Shown here in pieces: positions 8,662 through 17,558 of a stretch of DNA of 40,502 nucleotides. Origin of the DNA: Streptomyces malaysiense (GTDB taxonomy: Bacteria > Actinomycetota > Actinomycetes > Streptomycetales > Streptomycetaceae). Positions within the stretch are counted from its first letter, which is position 1. Each line of letters begins with the position of its first letter. The notes under the pieces were generated by a model that saw only the letters and a program-made list of their open reading frames with translations, did not search any database and was not told the DNA's origin. The stretch is taken from the NCBI RefSeq assembly GCF_000980885.2, contig NZ_LBDA02000097.1:1-40502 (forward strand), read 5' to 3'. Both the position numbers and the translations under genes were made by a program.

Positions 8662-9078
8662 TCAGCCGGCCTGTCCGCGCAGCACGATCTGGGTCTGCGT
8701 GGTCTGCCCGACCAGCCGGTCCCGGTCGTCGCGCAGATCCGTCTGCACCACGATCAGCGTGCCGCCGAGGTGCAGTGGCCGGGCCGTGGCGTGGACGTGC
8801 CCCGAGGTGAGGGCCCGGAGGAAGTTGGTCTTGGACTCGACCGTGGAGGTGCCGGCCGCCCCCTTTGGCAGGTTGAGGTAGGCGCACACCGCGCCCACGC
8901 TGTCCGCCAGCGCCATCAGCGCCCCGCCGTGCAGCGCGCCGCCGGCCGTGCACGCCTCGGGTGACCAGGCGAGTGAGCCCACGGTGCGCTCTGCGGTGGC
9001 CTCCCGCAGCTCGATGCCGAGACCGGCCGCGAACGGCATGGTGGCCAGCAGCTCGGCGGGCTCGAAGTGGGACGTCAT
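8662..9078 (-). CDS. PaaI/4HBT hotdog-fold thioesterase
   Basis: 138-residue protein with the hotdog thioesterase signature: central helix GGALHGGALMALADSVGAV (the HGG..MALAD pattern of PaaI-type acyl-CoA thioesterases) followed by beta strands STVESKTNFLRAL and GGTLIVVQTDLRDD. Such enzymes hydrolyse acyl- or aryl-CoA thioesters in the cytoplasm as homotetramers; the substrate cannot be read from the sequence. The ATG at 9078 begins MTSHFEPAELL and is preceded by a GGCGG stretch. It is divergent from the CelD-like acyltransferase with about 210 bases between them and has its own terminator. Confidence 0.85.
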   Translation of the reverse strand: MTSHFEPAELLATMPFAAGLGIELREATAERTVGSLAWSPEACTAGGALHGGALMALADSVGAVCAYLNLPKGAAGTSTVESKTNFLRALTSGHVHATARPLHLGGTLIVVQTDLRDDRDRLVGQTTQTQIVLRGQAG

Positions 9079-9197
9079 GACGTACCGCCTTTCATGAGGG
9101 CCAGGATGATCAGGAAGTCTGCCAGCCGATGTCCTCCGCCGTGGCGGAACGGGGGGTCCACGAGCGTGCGGCCGCCCCCGCGTCGCCCTGCGCGCCC

Positions 9198-9226
9198 TTG
9201 ACAGGGTCCGTCGGTTTCGCCAGTTT
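9198..9226 (+). promoter_or_regulatory. Candidate promoter of the CelD-like gene
   Basis: A consensus -35 hexamer TTGACA at 9198-9203 is followed after 17 bases by CAGTTT at 9221-9226, a poor -10. Position and strand suit the gene that starts at 9289. Confidence 0.4.
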
Positions 9227-9288
9227 TGAGCAGCGGCGCACGGCGGGGAGCGAGCGTCCACGGCGCGGCTGGAAGGCGGGGGAGCCGA

Positions 9289-10386
9289 GTGGAGATCACC
9301 GTCCACGGAACCGGTGAGCTGACACCCGGTCAGCTCCGGTCCTGGCACGAGGCGATGGACGGGTCGCCCGAGTTCGCCAACCCCTTCCTCGCCCCGGAGT
9401 TCGCCCTCGCCGTCGGCCGGCACCGGGGCGGGGCCCGGGTGGCCGTGCTGCGCGAGGGCGGGCGTGACGTCGGCTTCCTGCCCTACGAGCGGCGGCCGTT
9501 CGGCGTCGGCCGGGCGATCGGACTCGGGCTCTCCGACTGCCAGGCCCTGGTGCACCGGCCCGGAGTCACCTGGGACTCCGGGGAGTTGCTGCGGACCTGC
9601 GGGCTGAGCAGCTTCGAGTTCGATCATCTCGTCGCCGGACAGCGGCCGTTCGCGCCCTACGTCACCGGAACCTTCGCCTCCCCCGTCATCGACGTGCGGC
9701 CGGGCGACGGCGACTACGCCGCATGGCTGCGCGGCACCTACCCCCGGCAGGCCAAGACGACCCTGAAGAAGGAGCGCCGCCTGGGCCGGGACGTCGGCGA
9801 GGTGCGCTTCGTGTTCGACGAGCGGGACCCCGAGGTGCTGCGCACCCTCATGCGCTGGAAGTCCGCGCAGTACCGCAGGACCGGCCGCATGGACCGGTTC
9901 GCCCGGCCCTGGATCGTCGCCCTGGTCGAGGAGCTGTTCCGCCTCCGCGCGCAGCACTGCGCGGGTGTGCTGTCCGTCCTCTACGCCGGGGACCGCCCGG
10001 TCGCCGCCCACTTCGGGCCCCGGTCGGGCACGGTCCTGGCGGCCTGGTTCACCGCGTACGACCCCGGACTGCACCGCTACTCACCGGGGCTGATGATGCA
10101 TCTGCGGACCGCCGAGGCCGCCGCCCGGCACGGGGTCGGCACGGTGGATCTCGGGCGCGGCGACAAGGAGTACAAGGACTGGCTGAAGACCCGCGAACTC
10201 CGGGTCGGGGAAGGCTTCTTGACCCGGCCGCACCCGGTGGCCCTCGCCCATCGCCTGTGGCGAGGGCCCGCGCGCGGTCTGCGCAACACCGTGCTGGCCC
10301 ACCCCCGGCTGCGTGAACCCGCCGACCGGCTGCTGCGGACGGCGGGCGCCCTGCGTACCCGAGGGCAGGGCCCGGCGGGGCCCTGA
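9289..10386 (+). CDS. CelD/BcsL-like GNAT acyltransferase (Acetyltransf_6)
   Basis: 365-residue cytoplasmic protein resembling the CelD/BcsL (FemAB-related GNAT) family. Supporting segments are the N-terminal FANPFLAPEFALAVGRH and VLREGGRDVGFLPYERR, the central TYPRQAKTTLKKERRLGR, and the C-terminal GNAT fold FTAYDPGLHRYSPGLMMHL followed by DLGRGDKEYKDWLKTRE. Relatives are named after cellulose or polysaccharide acylation, but no such cluster is present here, so the acceptor is unknown. The GTG start at 9289 lies a few bases after GGGGGAG; longer in-frame starts upstream lack this. The gene is alone and divergent from the thioesterase. Confidence 0.82.
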   Translation: MEITVHGTGELTPGQLRSWHEAMDGSPEFANPFLAPEFALAVGRHRGGARVAVLREGGRDVGFLPYERRPFGVGRAIGLGLSDCQALVHRPGVTWDSGELLRTCGLSSFEFDHLVAGQRPFAPYVTGTFASPVIDVRPGDGDYAAWLRGTYPRQAKTTLKKERRLGRDVGEVRFVFDERDPEVLRTLMRWKSAQYRRTGRMDRFARPWIVALVEELFRLRAQHCAGVLSVLYAGDRPVAAHFGPRSGTVLAAWFTAYDPGLHRYSPGLMMHLRTAEAAARHGVGTVDLGRGDKEYKDWLKTRELRVGEGFLTRPHPVALAHRLWRGPARGLRNTVLAHPRLREPADRLLRTAGALRTRGQGPAGP

Positions 10387-10421
10387 GCCGAAGGGGTCCA
10401 CGAGGGGCCGCCGGATATTAC

Positions 10422-10437
10422 TGACACGTACGCGTCA
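10422..10437 (+). promoter_or_regulatory. Palindrome upstream of the BNR protein gene
   Basis: TGACACGTACGCGTCA is self-complementary at 14 of 16 positions and sits in a short AT-richer patch about 90 bases ahead of the start codon at 10526. It could be an operator or part of the promoter; no regulator gene is adjacent. Confidence 0.4.
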
Positions 10438-10525
10438 AAAGTTTGCCAAGTGGCCCCACGCGGCGCGTGTGTGTGATCAGGTCTCCTGCGTCGGCAGAGT
10501 CGAACGCCTCATTCCTGGAGGTCTG

Positions 10526-13165
10526 GTGTCCGAACCATCCCGCAGACGACGGTGGTTCACCGTCTGTGCGATCACCGCGTCGGCGGCGCTCGTGGCGATA
10601 CCCCCGTCGTCGGCCGCCGGCCGCTCGGCGAGCCCCTTCGGCGTCCGCACCCTCGACCAGCTCGCCAAGGCGCGGACGCACTCGGTGGGCGCCATGACGC
10701 CGCACCTGTCGGGGGACGACGACGGCGGCAACGAGGCGGACGAGATCGCCGAGGGAGCGGACCAGTTCGCCGAGGCCCGCACCTCGCCCGGCGTCGTCGC
10801 TCCGGGCGCCTACGGCGCCGCCTGGGGAGACCTGGGCAAACTCAAGAAGACCGGCGGCAGTTGGCACAACATCACCGACCTGCCGTACAACTCGGACGAC
10901 CCTCGCTACCGCGACTACGACTCCAACTCGAGCGGCGGCTCGGGCAATGTCACCGGCCGCATGGCCGCCGTCGCCGCTGACGACGACGGTTACGTGTACG
11001 CGGGCAGCGCGGGCGGCGGCGTCTGGCGCTCGCGCACCGGCGGCGGCAGGTGGCAGCCCATCAGCGACAAGCTGCCCTCCCAGTCCACCGGAGCCCTCGC
11101 CCTCGACCCGCGTGGCAGGCTGTGGCTGGGCACCGGCGAGGCCACCACCAACGCCGACGCCTACCTCGGCAGCGGCGTCTACGTCCTCGCCCACCCGCAC
11201 CACGGCACATTCTCCCAGCGCACCCGGGTCGGCGGCGACGAGCTGGAGAGCACCAGCATCCACGAGCTGCGCTTCGCCGGCGACACGGTGTGGGCGGCCA
11301 CCAGCGAGGGCGTGTGGAGCCACTCCACCAGGCATCTGAAGGGCCCCTGGAAGCTGGAGTTCGCGCCCAACCCGGACTATCTGCCGAACGGTCCGAAGGC
11401 CCACGACCCGGACGCGGCGTACAAGAACATCGCCAACGACATCGCCATCGACCCCAAGGACCCCTCCAAGGTGGTCCTCGCGATCGGCTGGCGCAGCGGC
11501 GACGACTACAACGGCTTCTACACCAGGAGCGACGGCGCCTGGAAGCGGATCACCGACGGACTCGGCGACCTCCCGGCCGACCCGGACGACGTCGGCAACG
11601 TGACCTTCGCCCGCTCCGCCGACGGCTCCCGCTACTACGCCATCGACCAGTCGCCGCAGCAGCTCGAAACCAACCCGGACAGCGGTCTGGAGGGCATCTA
11701 CGTCTCCAAGTCCGGTTCGCCGACCGGCCCCTGGACGAAGATCGCCGACTACAAGGGCCTGGCCGCCGACAACTCGGCGCTGGACTCGGCGGGTTACATG
11801 CCCGGGGTGCAGGCCTGGTACAACCAGTTCCTCGCCGTCGACCCGAAGAACCCGGAGCACCTGTACGCCGGCCTGGAGGAGGTCTACGAGACCGAGGACG
11901 GCGGCAGCACCTGGTCCACCGTCGGCCCGTACTGGAACTTCACCTTCTCCTGCTGGAACATCGACCCCTCCAAGCAGACCGGTGACTGCAACCCGACCAC
12001 CCACTCCGACCAGCACGGCGTCGCCATCGGTACCTACCACGGCAAGCCGTACGTGTACGTCGGCAACGACGGCGGCATCTACAAGCGTCCGGTGAACGGC
12101 TCCCAGGACGCCGACGGCCACGCCACCGACTGGACCTCGCTGAACGACGGCACCATCGACGCCCTTCAGTACTACTCGGTGGGCATCGGCAAGGACCTCG
12201 ACAACGGGGGCGTCTCCGTCACCGGCGGTCTCCAGGACAACGGCCAGTCCATCCTGCGCGGCGACGACAAGGTGATGGGCTCCAACTTCGGCGGCGACGG
12301 CGGCGACACCCTCACCGATCCCGCCAACGGGTGCGACATCGCCCAGGAGTACGTCTACCTCGCCATCCAGGTCACCCAGAACTGCGCGGTGAACGACGGC
12401 GGCTGGGTCGACGATCCGAGCAAGATCACGTCGTACTCGGTCGCCCCGCCCGACAACGCCACCGACGAGGCCCGCTTCATCGCCCCGCTCGCAGCCGACC
12501 TCAAGGACGGCGACACCTGGGTCGCGGGTGGCCGCCACGTCTGGGTGCAGCACCACGGTTACGCCATCCGCAGCGGCTCCGAGTGGACCAGCGCCCACGA
12601 CCTCGGCGCGGGCCGTACCGCCACCGCCGTCGCCGCCTCCGGGGGCAAGGTCTACGCCGCCTGGTGCGGCCCCTGCAACAACCAGGGCTTCGCCCGCGGC
12701 ATCGCCGTCGGCAACGCGGACGGCACCGGCTGGCACGACATCAACCTGCCCGTGGACGGCACGGTGCCCAACCGCTACCTCAGCGGCTTCGCCATCGACC
12801 CGCACGACGCCGACCACGTCTATCTGACGGTCAACGGCTTCTCCCGGCAGTGGACCGAGGGCCCCGGCGCCGGCGTCGGCCACGTGTTCGAGTCCATGGA
12901 CGGCGGTACCACCTGGAAGGACATCTCCGGCAATCTGCCGGACGTGCCCACCGACTCCGCGCTGGTGACCGCGAACGGCGGCCTCGCCGTCGGCACCGAC
13001 CTCGGCGTCGTCTACCGGGCGCCGGGCAGCACCACCTGGAAGCGCGCCGGCGACCTGCCGGCCGTCGCCGTGCTCCAGCTGAAGACCAGCCCCGACGGCC
13101 GCACGCTGTACGCCGCCACGCACGGCCGGGGCATCTACACCCTCAAGGTCGGCAAGCTGCGCTGA
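10526..13165 (+). CDS. Large secreted BNR-repeat / beta-propeller protein
   Basis: 879-residue exported protein. The GTG start follows GGAGG by four bases; an Arg-rich n-region and hydrophobic core form a Sec signal peptide ending near PPSSAAG. An acidic, low-complexity segment comes next, then propeller repeats throughout, including Asp-box-like turns (ETEDGGSTW, SMDGGTTWKD, SRTGGGRW). Such sortilin/GH74-like propellers include glycosidases and binding proteins; I cannot identify catalytic residues with confidence and would not name an activity. Cysteine pairs (SCWNIDP/GDCNP, WCGPCNN) suggest extracellular disulfides. Monocistronic: own leader upstream, shared terminator downstream. Confidence 0.82.
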   Translation: MSEPSRRRRWFTVCAITASAALVAIPPSSAAGRSASPFGVRTLDQLAKARTHSVGAMTPHLSGDDDGGNEADEIAEGADQFAEARTSPGVVAPGAYGAAWGDLGKLKKTGGSWHNITDLPYNSDDPRYRDYDSNSSGGSGNVTGRMAAVAADDDGYVYAGSAGGGVWRSRTGGGRWQPISDKLPSQSTGALALDPRGRLWLGTGEATTNADAYLGSGVYVLAHPHHGTFSQRTRVGGDELESTSIHELRFAGDTVWAATSEGVWSHSTRHLKGPWKLEFAPNPDYLPNGPKAHDPDAAYKNIANDIAIDPKDPSKVVLAIGWRSGDDYNGFYTRSDGAWKRITDGLGDLPADPDDVGNVTFARSADGSRYYAIDQSPQQLETNPDSGLEGIYVSKSGSPTGPWTKIADYKGLAADNSALDSAGYMPGVQAWYNQFLAVDPKNPEHLYAGLEEVYETEDGGSTWSTVGPYWNFTFSCWNIDPSKQTGDCNPTTHSDQHGVAIGTYHGKPYVYVGNDGGIYKRPVNGSQDADGHATDWTSLNDGTIDALQYYSVGIGKDLDNGGVSVTGGLQDNGQSILRGDDKVMGSNFGGDGGDTLTDPANGCDIAQEYVYLAIQVTQNCAVNDGGWVDDPSKITSYSVAPPDNATDEARFIAPLAADLKDGDTWVAGGRHVWVQHHGYAIRSGSEWTSAHDLGAGRTATAVAASGGKVYAAWCGPCNNQGFARGIAVGNADGTGWHDINLPVDGTVPNRYLSGFAIDPHDADHVYLTVNGFSRQWTEGPGAGVGHVFESMDGGTTWKDISGNLPDVPTDSALVTANGGLAVGTDLGVVYRAPGSTTWKRAGDLPAVAVLQLKTSPDGRTLYAATHGRGIYTLKVGKLR

Positions 13166-13175
13166 CCGGGGCCGG

Positions 13176-13202
13176 GGGAGGGGCGGCCCGGCCGCCCCTC
13201 CC
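13176..13202. terminator. Bidirectional terminator between BNR and Ppx/GppA genes
   Basis: Perfect 12-bp stem (13176-13187 with 13191-13202) with a CCG loop in the 42-base gap between convergent stop codons. Confidence 0.8.
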
Positions 13203-13207
13203 GCGCG

Positions 13208-14218
13208 CTAGGCGGAGGGCCCCGCGACGCTCCGCAGCGACACCGCCGGGGACGGCGCCGCAGTGGGACAGGCCTGCGTGGTCCGCGTCCACCAGTCGGC
13301 GCCGTCCTCGACGTACCGCAGCAGGATGCCCTCGCGGATCGCCCACGGGCAGACCACGGCCCGGCGCAGCCCCATCAGCTTCAGGGCCGTGTGCCCGACC
13401 ACGGCACCGGCCAGGCTCTGCGCGGCACGCGGCGCGGAGATGCCGGGCAACTGGGCCCGCTCGGCGGCGGGCAGCGCTGCCAGGGTGTGCGTCGCCTCGC
13501 GCAGGTCCCGGCGCCGCAGCGCGCGCGGCTCGAACGGGCCGAACCGTCCCGGCGCGGCCCCGCACAGCCGGGCCAGCTGCTGGAACGTACGGGAGCTGAC
13601 CGCCGCGGTGCGCGGTGACTCCCACCGGATCCGCGCCGCCACGTCCCGCAGTTCGTGCCGGATCCGGCGGCGCAGTTCCTTCAGCTCGCCCGCCCCGGGC
13701 GGGTCCTGGACGTCCAGGTACTCACGGGTCAGCCGGTTCGCGCCCAGCGGGAGCGAGGCCGCGAAGTCGGGCAGCCGGCCCCGCCCGAAGGCCACCTCCA
13801 GCGAGCCCCCGCCGATGTCGAGCAGCGCGAGCGGGCCCGCCTTCCAGCCGAGCCAGCGGCGGGCCGCGAGGAACGTCAGCTCGGCCTCGGTCTCACCCGG
13901 CAGGGTGCACATCCGGATCCCGGTCCCGGCCGCCACCCGCTCCAGCACCTCCGCCCGGTTCGGCGCGCCCCGGACCACCGCGGTGGCGAACGCCAGCGGG
14001 CCCGCGGCCTTCCAGCGCAGCGCCGTCTCGCCCGCCTCGGCCACCGCCCCCACCAGCCGCTCCACCGCCTCCTCGGCGATCGTGCCGTCCGCGGCGACCT
14101 GCTCGGACAGGCGCAGCTTCCACTTGACGGTGTGCACCGGCAGCGGAACACCCCCCTCCACATCCGCGATCACCAGTCGGACCGTGTTCGAACCCGCGTC
14201 CACCACGCTCACCCGCAT
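13208..14218 (-). CDS. Ppx/GppA family phosphatase
   Basis: 336-residue member of the actin-like (ASKHA) exopolyphosphatase / guanosine-pentaphosphate phosphohydrolase family. The N-terminal phosphate-1 motif VDAGSNTVRL (residues 6-15) and the second loop LLDIGGGSLEVAFG are intact; the helical extension of long Ppx proteins is absent, as in the short actinobacterial type. Expected role: hydrolysis of polyphosphate or pppGpp. The ATG at 14218 starts MRVSVVDAG directly before the motif, which settles the start. Divergent from the FAD monooxygenase across about 220 bases. Confidence 0.88.
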   Translation of the reverse strand: MRVSVVDAGSNTVRLVIADVEGGVPLPVHTVKWKLRLSEQVAADGTIAEEAVERLVGAVAEAGETALRWKAAGPLAFATAVVRGAPNRAEVLERVAAGTGIRMCTLPGETEAELTFLAARRWLGWKAGPLALLDIGGGSLEVAFGRGRLPDFAASLPLGANRLTREYLDVQDPPGAGELKELRRRIRHELRDVAARIRWESPRTAAVSSRTFQQLARLCGAAPGRFGPFEPRALRRRDLREATHTLAALPAAERAQLPGISAPRAAQSLAGAVVGHTALKLMGLRRAVVCPWAIREGILLRYVEDGADWWTRTTQACPTAAPSPAVSLRSVAGPSA

Positions 14219-14437
14219 GGCCGGGTCCGTACCCACTCCGCCCGCCGGAACGCCTGCCCCCGAGGGGCGGTCGCGCGCACACCGCGCCCTCGAGGTCGGC
14301 GCCCGGGGGCACACGGGCACCCACCGGCGCGCGACGGCGGGGTGCCCGCTCCTGTCCGGATCCGGGCCCCACCCGGCACCCCCGGTCCATGGCTGTACTT
14401 GGATGGTCGTCACCACTGTCGGCATGGGGAGCGGCAC

Positions 14438-15610
14438 ATGACCGGTACGGCAGCGACCAGAGTCCTGGTGATCGGCGGCGGCATCGCGGGCAGCGCCGCC
14501 GCCCTGGGCCTGCGCCGCGCGGGCTTCGACGTGCGCGTGTACGAGGCGCACTCCGGCGCGGACCAGGACGTCGGCGCCTTCCTCACCCTGGCCAGCACCG
14601 GCATGCGCGCCCTGGCCCAGCTGGACGCCACCCGGGCCGTGACGGCCATCGGTTTTCCGCTGACTTCACTGCGCCTGCTGGACGCGGAGGGCACCGAACT
14701 GGCCCACGTGCCGCTCGGCGAGGTCGCCGAACCCGATCTGCGCTACCGCTGTCTGCGCCGGGGCGAGCTGAACTCGGCTCTCCAGCGGGAGGTCTCGGGC
14801 CGCGGCGTCCGCCTCGTCCACGGCGCCCGGCTGACCTCGGTGACGGACGGCCCGTACGGGGTCACCGCGCGCTTCGGCGACGGCACCACCGCCACCGGCG
14901 ACCTGCTCATCGGAGCCGACGGCCTGAACTCCGCCGTCCGCCGCGCCCTCACGCCCGGCATCCGGCCCGTCCACGCGGGACAGCGGGTCTTCTACGGCCG
15001 CACGCCCGGCGCCCCGGGCGCGGTCGGCGACGGTGTCATCACCATGGTGCGCGGCAGCGAGAGCGCCTTCGGATACGCGACGGCGCCGACGGGGGAGGCG
15101 TACTGGTTCGCCCGCGTCGGCGGCGACCCGCTGCCCGAGCGGGGGCCGGGCGCGCGAAATGCCGTACCGCGCGCGGAACTGCTGCCCCTGCTGCGCAAGG
15201 ACGCCACGCCCGCCGCCGCACTCGTCGCGGCCTGCCCGGACCCCGTGATGGCCACCAACGCCACCGAGATGCCGCTCGGCGCCCGCTGGCACACCGGCAG
15301 GGTGCTGCTCATCGGCGACGCGGCCCACGCGGCCTCCCCGGCCACCGGGCGGGGCGCGTCGACGGCGCTGGAGGACGCGGTCGTCCTCGCCAAGGCGCTG
15401 CGCGATCTGCCGGACGCCGCCAAGGCGTTCGAGGCGTACGAGCGGCACCGGCGCCCGCGTGCGGAGCACAACATCATCGTCAGCGGCGGCATCTCCCGCG
15501 GCACCCGTGAACCCGCCCGCCCCGCCGGACCGGACCACCGCCCCGATCACCTGGACGAGGAGCTGATCCGCCAACTCGACTGGCACACAGCGCTGTCCGA
15601 GAGAGCCTGA
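14438..15610 (+). CDS. FAD-dependent monooxygenase (aromatic hydroxylase type)
   Basis: 390-residue flavoprotein of the p-hydroxybenzoate-hydroxylase-like group. Visible motifs are the dinucleotide-binding GGGIAGSAAALGLRRAGF with the ribose-binding Glu in VYEA, the middle motif LIGADGLNSAVR, and GDAAHAASPATGRGAS with EDAVVLAKAL. These enzymes use NAD(P)H and O2 to hydroxylate small aromatic or polycyclic compounds; the substrate is unknown. The ATG at 14438 follows GGGGAG with good spacing. No biosynthetic partners lie next to it, so it may be a stand-alone detoxification or tailoring enzyme. Confidence 0.9.
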   Translation: MTGTAATRVLVIGGGIAGSAAALGLRRAGFDVRVYEAHSGADQDVGAFLTLASTGMRALAQLDATRAVTAIGFPLTSLRLLDAEGTELAHVPLGEVAEPDLRYRCLRRGELNSALQREVSGRGVRLVHGARLTSVTDGPYGVTARFGDGTTATGDLLIGADGLNSAVRRALTPGIRPVHAGQRVFYGRTPGAPGAVGDGVITMVRGSESAFGYATAPTGEAYWFARVGGDPLPERGPGARNAVPRAELLPLLRKDATPAAALVAACPDPVMATNATEMPLGARWHTGRVLLIGDAAHAASPATGRGASTALEDAVVLAKALRDLPDAAKAFEAYERHRRPRAEHNIIVSGGISRGTREPARPAGPDHRPDHLDEELIRQLDWHTALSERA

Positions 15611-15735
15611 CCGGACGGCCCGCGCGCGAAAGTGCAAGAGGCGGCGCACGGGAGTCCATTGCCGGGACACCGTCGGGGGCTGATCGTTCCGTGGGACCGG
15701 TCCTTCGGCATCACCTCCGGCAACGAGGAGCATCC

Positions 15736-17517
15736 GTGCGACTGTTGAGCAGAGCGGGCGGCGCCGTGGCCGCGGCCGTCGCCCTCGTCCTGGGCGGCGC
15801 CACCGCGTCCCCGGCGTCCCCCGCCCCCGCCTACACCGTGACCGTGGGCAGCCCGGTGCCCTTCCCGTACCCGACGGACACCCCCGCGAGCCCCTTCCTC
15901 GACCGGGACGGCACCTTCCACTACCAGCAGTCCGCCGCCCTGTACGGCGCGAGTGACCCGCGCAGCTGGGACTTCTACACCGGCACCGACTTCGACACCG
16001 CCGTCTTCGACAGCGCGCTGAGCACCGCGGTGAACCCCGCCGACCCCGCCGACCGCAACGACGACACCACCCGTCGGTGCGACGAGAGCCCCACCGGCCG
16101 CGAGGCGAGCTACCCGCCGGCCGGTTCCGGCTACTCGCAGAAGAACTACTGCGACCTGTCCGGGGTGTGGATCGACCCCGACACCGGCGACTGGTACGGC
16201 CTGGTCCACAACGAGTTCACCCCCCAACCCTTCGGCGACGGGCTGCACTTCGACGCCGTCGACTACGCGGTCTCCACCGACCGGGGCCGCACCTGGACCA
16301 TCGAGGACCACGTCATCACGTCCCCGTTCAGCACCGTGCGCGGGGACACGGCCGCCTTCCCGAACCAGACGTACGACTACGGCGACGGCGACCAGCGCCT
16401 GTTCGTGGACACCGCCTCCGGCTACTTCTACGTCTATTACGGCTCCCGGATCGTGGACAAGAAGGGCGGCTGGAAGGCCTTCTACGAGCACGTCGCCCGC
16501 GCCCCGATCGCCGCGAAGATGGCCCCCGGCTCCTGGCGCAAGTGGTACGACGGCGCATGGTCGCAGCCCGGCACCGGCGGCAAGGAGAGCGACATCGTCC
16601 CCGTCGACGCCGACCACCCCACCGGCCGCGTCCCCGCCGCCGACGAGTACGACCCGGCCAGCACCGGCACCACGGCCGAGCAGATCGCGGCCGGCAAGAC
16701 GCCCCCGACCTCCCCGCTGTTCGTGATGAACATCGCCTACGACGCCTACCTGGGGCTGTACATCGGCGAACCGCAGGCCGTCGACCAGAGCGGGAACTCG
16801 CCGCAGCACCTCTACGCCACCGACGACCTCGCCACCCAGAAGTGGCACCTGATCGGCGACACCGGCGACTACACGAACGCCTCCTGGTACCGCTGGTTCC
16901 TCGACGGCGCGAACCGCACCGGCTCCTCGATCGTCGGCAGGACCGTCCGCTCGTACTGCGCCTACGGCTGCGCGCACGGTGCCGACGGCGAGTACGTCGA
17001 CCTCACCCTCGACCCCGCCACGCCCGCGGCCCCGCCGGTGGCCGCCGGGCACCGCTACCGGATCGCCGCGGGCACCGGCCGCGTCCTCGCCCAGAACCCC
17101 GGCGCCGCCACCACCGCGGCGGTCCGGCCCACCCCCACCGCCCGCGCCACCTGGACCTTCCGGCCCACCGGCGACGGCGCCTACACGGTGACCAACACCG
17201 CCACCGGCGCCCTGCTGGGCGTCGACTCCACCAGGACCCGGGACCGTGCCTGGGGCACCCGGCCGACCGCCACCCGGCGACGGGGGAAGAGCCCGGCCGT
17301 CGGACAGCAGTGGTTCCTGGTCCGGGACGCCTCCCCGGCCGGCACCTGTCACCTCGTCAACCGCTACAGCGGCCTCGTCCTCGGCCTGTCCGCCGATCCC
17401 GGCCGCGGCGCGGAGACGGTCCCGCTGCGCACCTGGACCGACACCGGTCGCGGCGCCGTCGGCCGCGGCCGCACCGCCGCCGAGCAGACCCTCACGCTCA
17501 TTCCGGCGAGGGGCTGA
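15736..17517 (+). CDS. Secreted propeller protein with C-terminal ricin-like lectin domain
   Basis: 593-residue exported protein. The GTG start at 15736 follows GAGGAG; the signal peptide ends near ASPASPAPA. The main part (about 35-425) has features of a sialidase- or GH43-like beta-propeller: DRDGTFHYQQSAALYG, GVWIDPDTGDWYGLVHNEF, STDRGRTWTIEDHV (Asp-box-like) and ASGYFYVYYGSR. The last roughly 150 residues form a beta-trefoil RICIN-type module (HRYRIAAGTGRVLAQ, YTVTNTATGALLG, QQWFLVRD, LVNRYSGLVLGLS). The layout suggests a glycan-binding, perhaps glycan-cleaving, secreted protein. The specific activity is not recognisable to me. It is 41 bases upstream of the IMPase-like gene and could share a transcript. 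Confidence 0.78.
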   Translation: MRLLSRAGGAVAAAVALVLGGATASPASPAPAYTVTVGSPVPFPYPTDTPASPFLDRDGTFHYQQSAALYGASDPRSWDFYTGTDFDTAVFDSALSTAVNPADPADRNDDTTRRCDESPTGREASYPPAGSGYSQKNYCDLSGVWIDPDTGDWYGLVHNEFTPQPFGDGLHFDAVDYAVSTDRGRTWTIEDHVITSPFSTVRGDTAAFPNQTYDYGDGDQRLFVDTASGYFYVYYGSRIVDKKGGWKAFYEHVARAPIAAKMAPGSWRKWYDGAWSQPGTGGKESDIVPVDADHPTGRVPAADEYDPASTGTTAEQIAAGKTPPTSPLFVMNIAYDAYLGLYIGEPQAVDQSGNSPQHLYATDDLATQKWHLIGDTGDYTNASWYRWFLDGANRTGSSIVGRTVRSYCAYGCAHGADGEYVDLTLDPATPAAPPVAAGHRYRIAAGTGRVLAQNPGAATTAAVRPTPTARATWTFRPTGDGAYTVTNTATGALLGVDSTRTRDRAWGTRPTATRRRGKSPAVGQQWFLVRDASPAGTCHLVNRYSGLVLGLSADPGRGAETVPLRTWTDTGRGAVGRGRTAAEQTLTLIPARG

Positions 17518-17546
17518 ACTCCCAGGTACCGCAGGCAGGTTGTGCA

Positions 17547-17552
17547 TAGGCT
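17547..17552 (+). promoter_or_regulatory. Candidate -10 box for a leaderless IMPase-like mRNA
   Basis: TAGGCT ends seven bases before the ATG at 17559, and no Shine-Dalgarno sequence is present. This is the spacing seen for leaderless Streptomyces transcripts. No clear -35 is visible. Confidence 0.35.
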
Positions 17553-17558
17553 GCCCGC

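Noticed and set aside
9226..9288. Longer N-terminus for the CelD-like protein
   Set aside because: The upstream in-frame extension is Arg/Gly-rich and unlike the family, while the GTG at 9289 has a good ribosome binding site.
10418..13123. 900-residue open frame antisense to the BNR protein
   Set aside because: Same cause; low-complexity product while the opposite strand has a signal peptide, ribosome binding site and Asp-box repeats.
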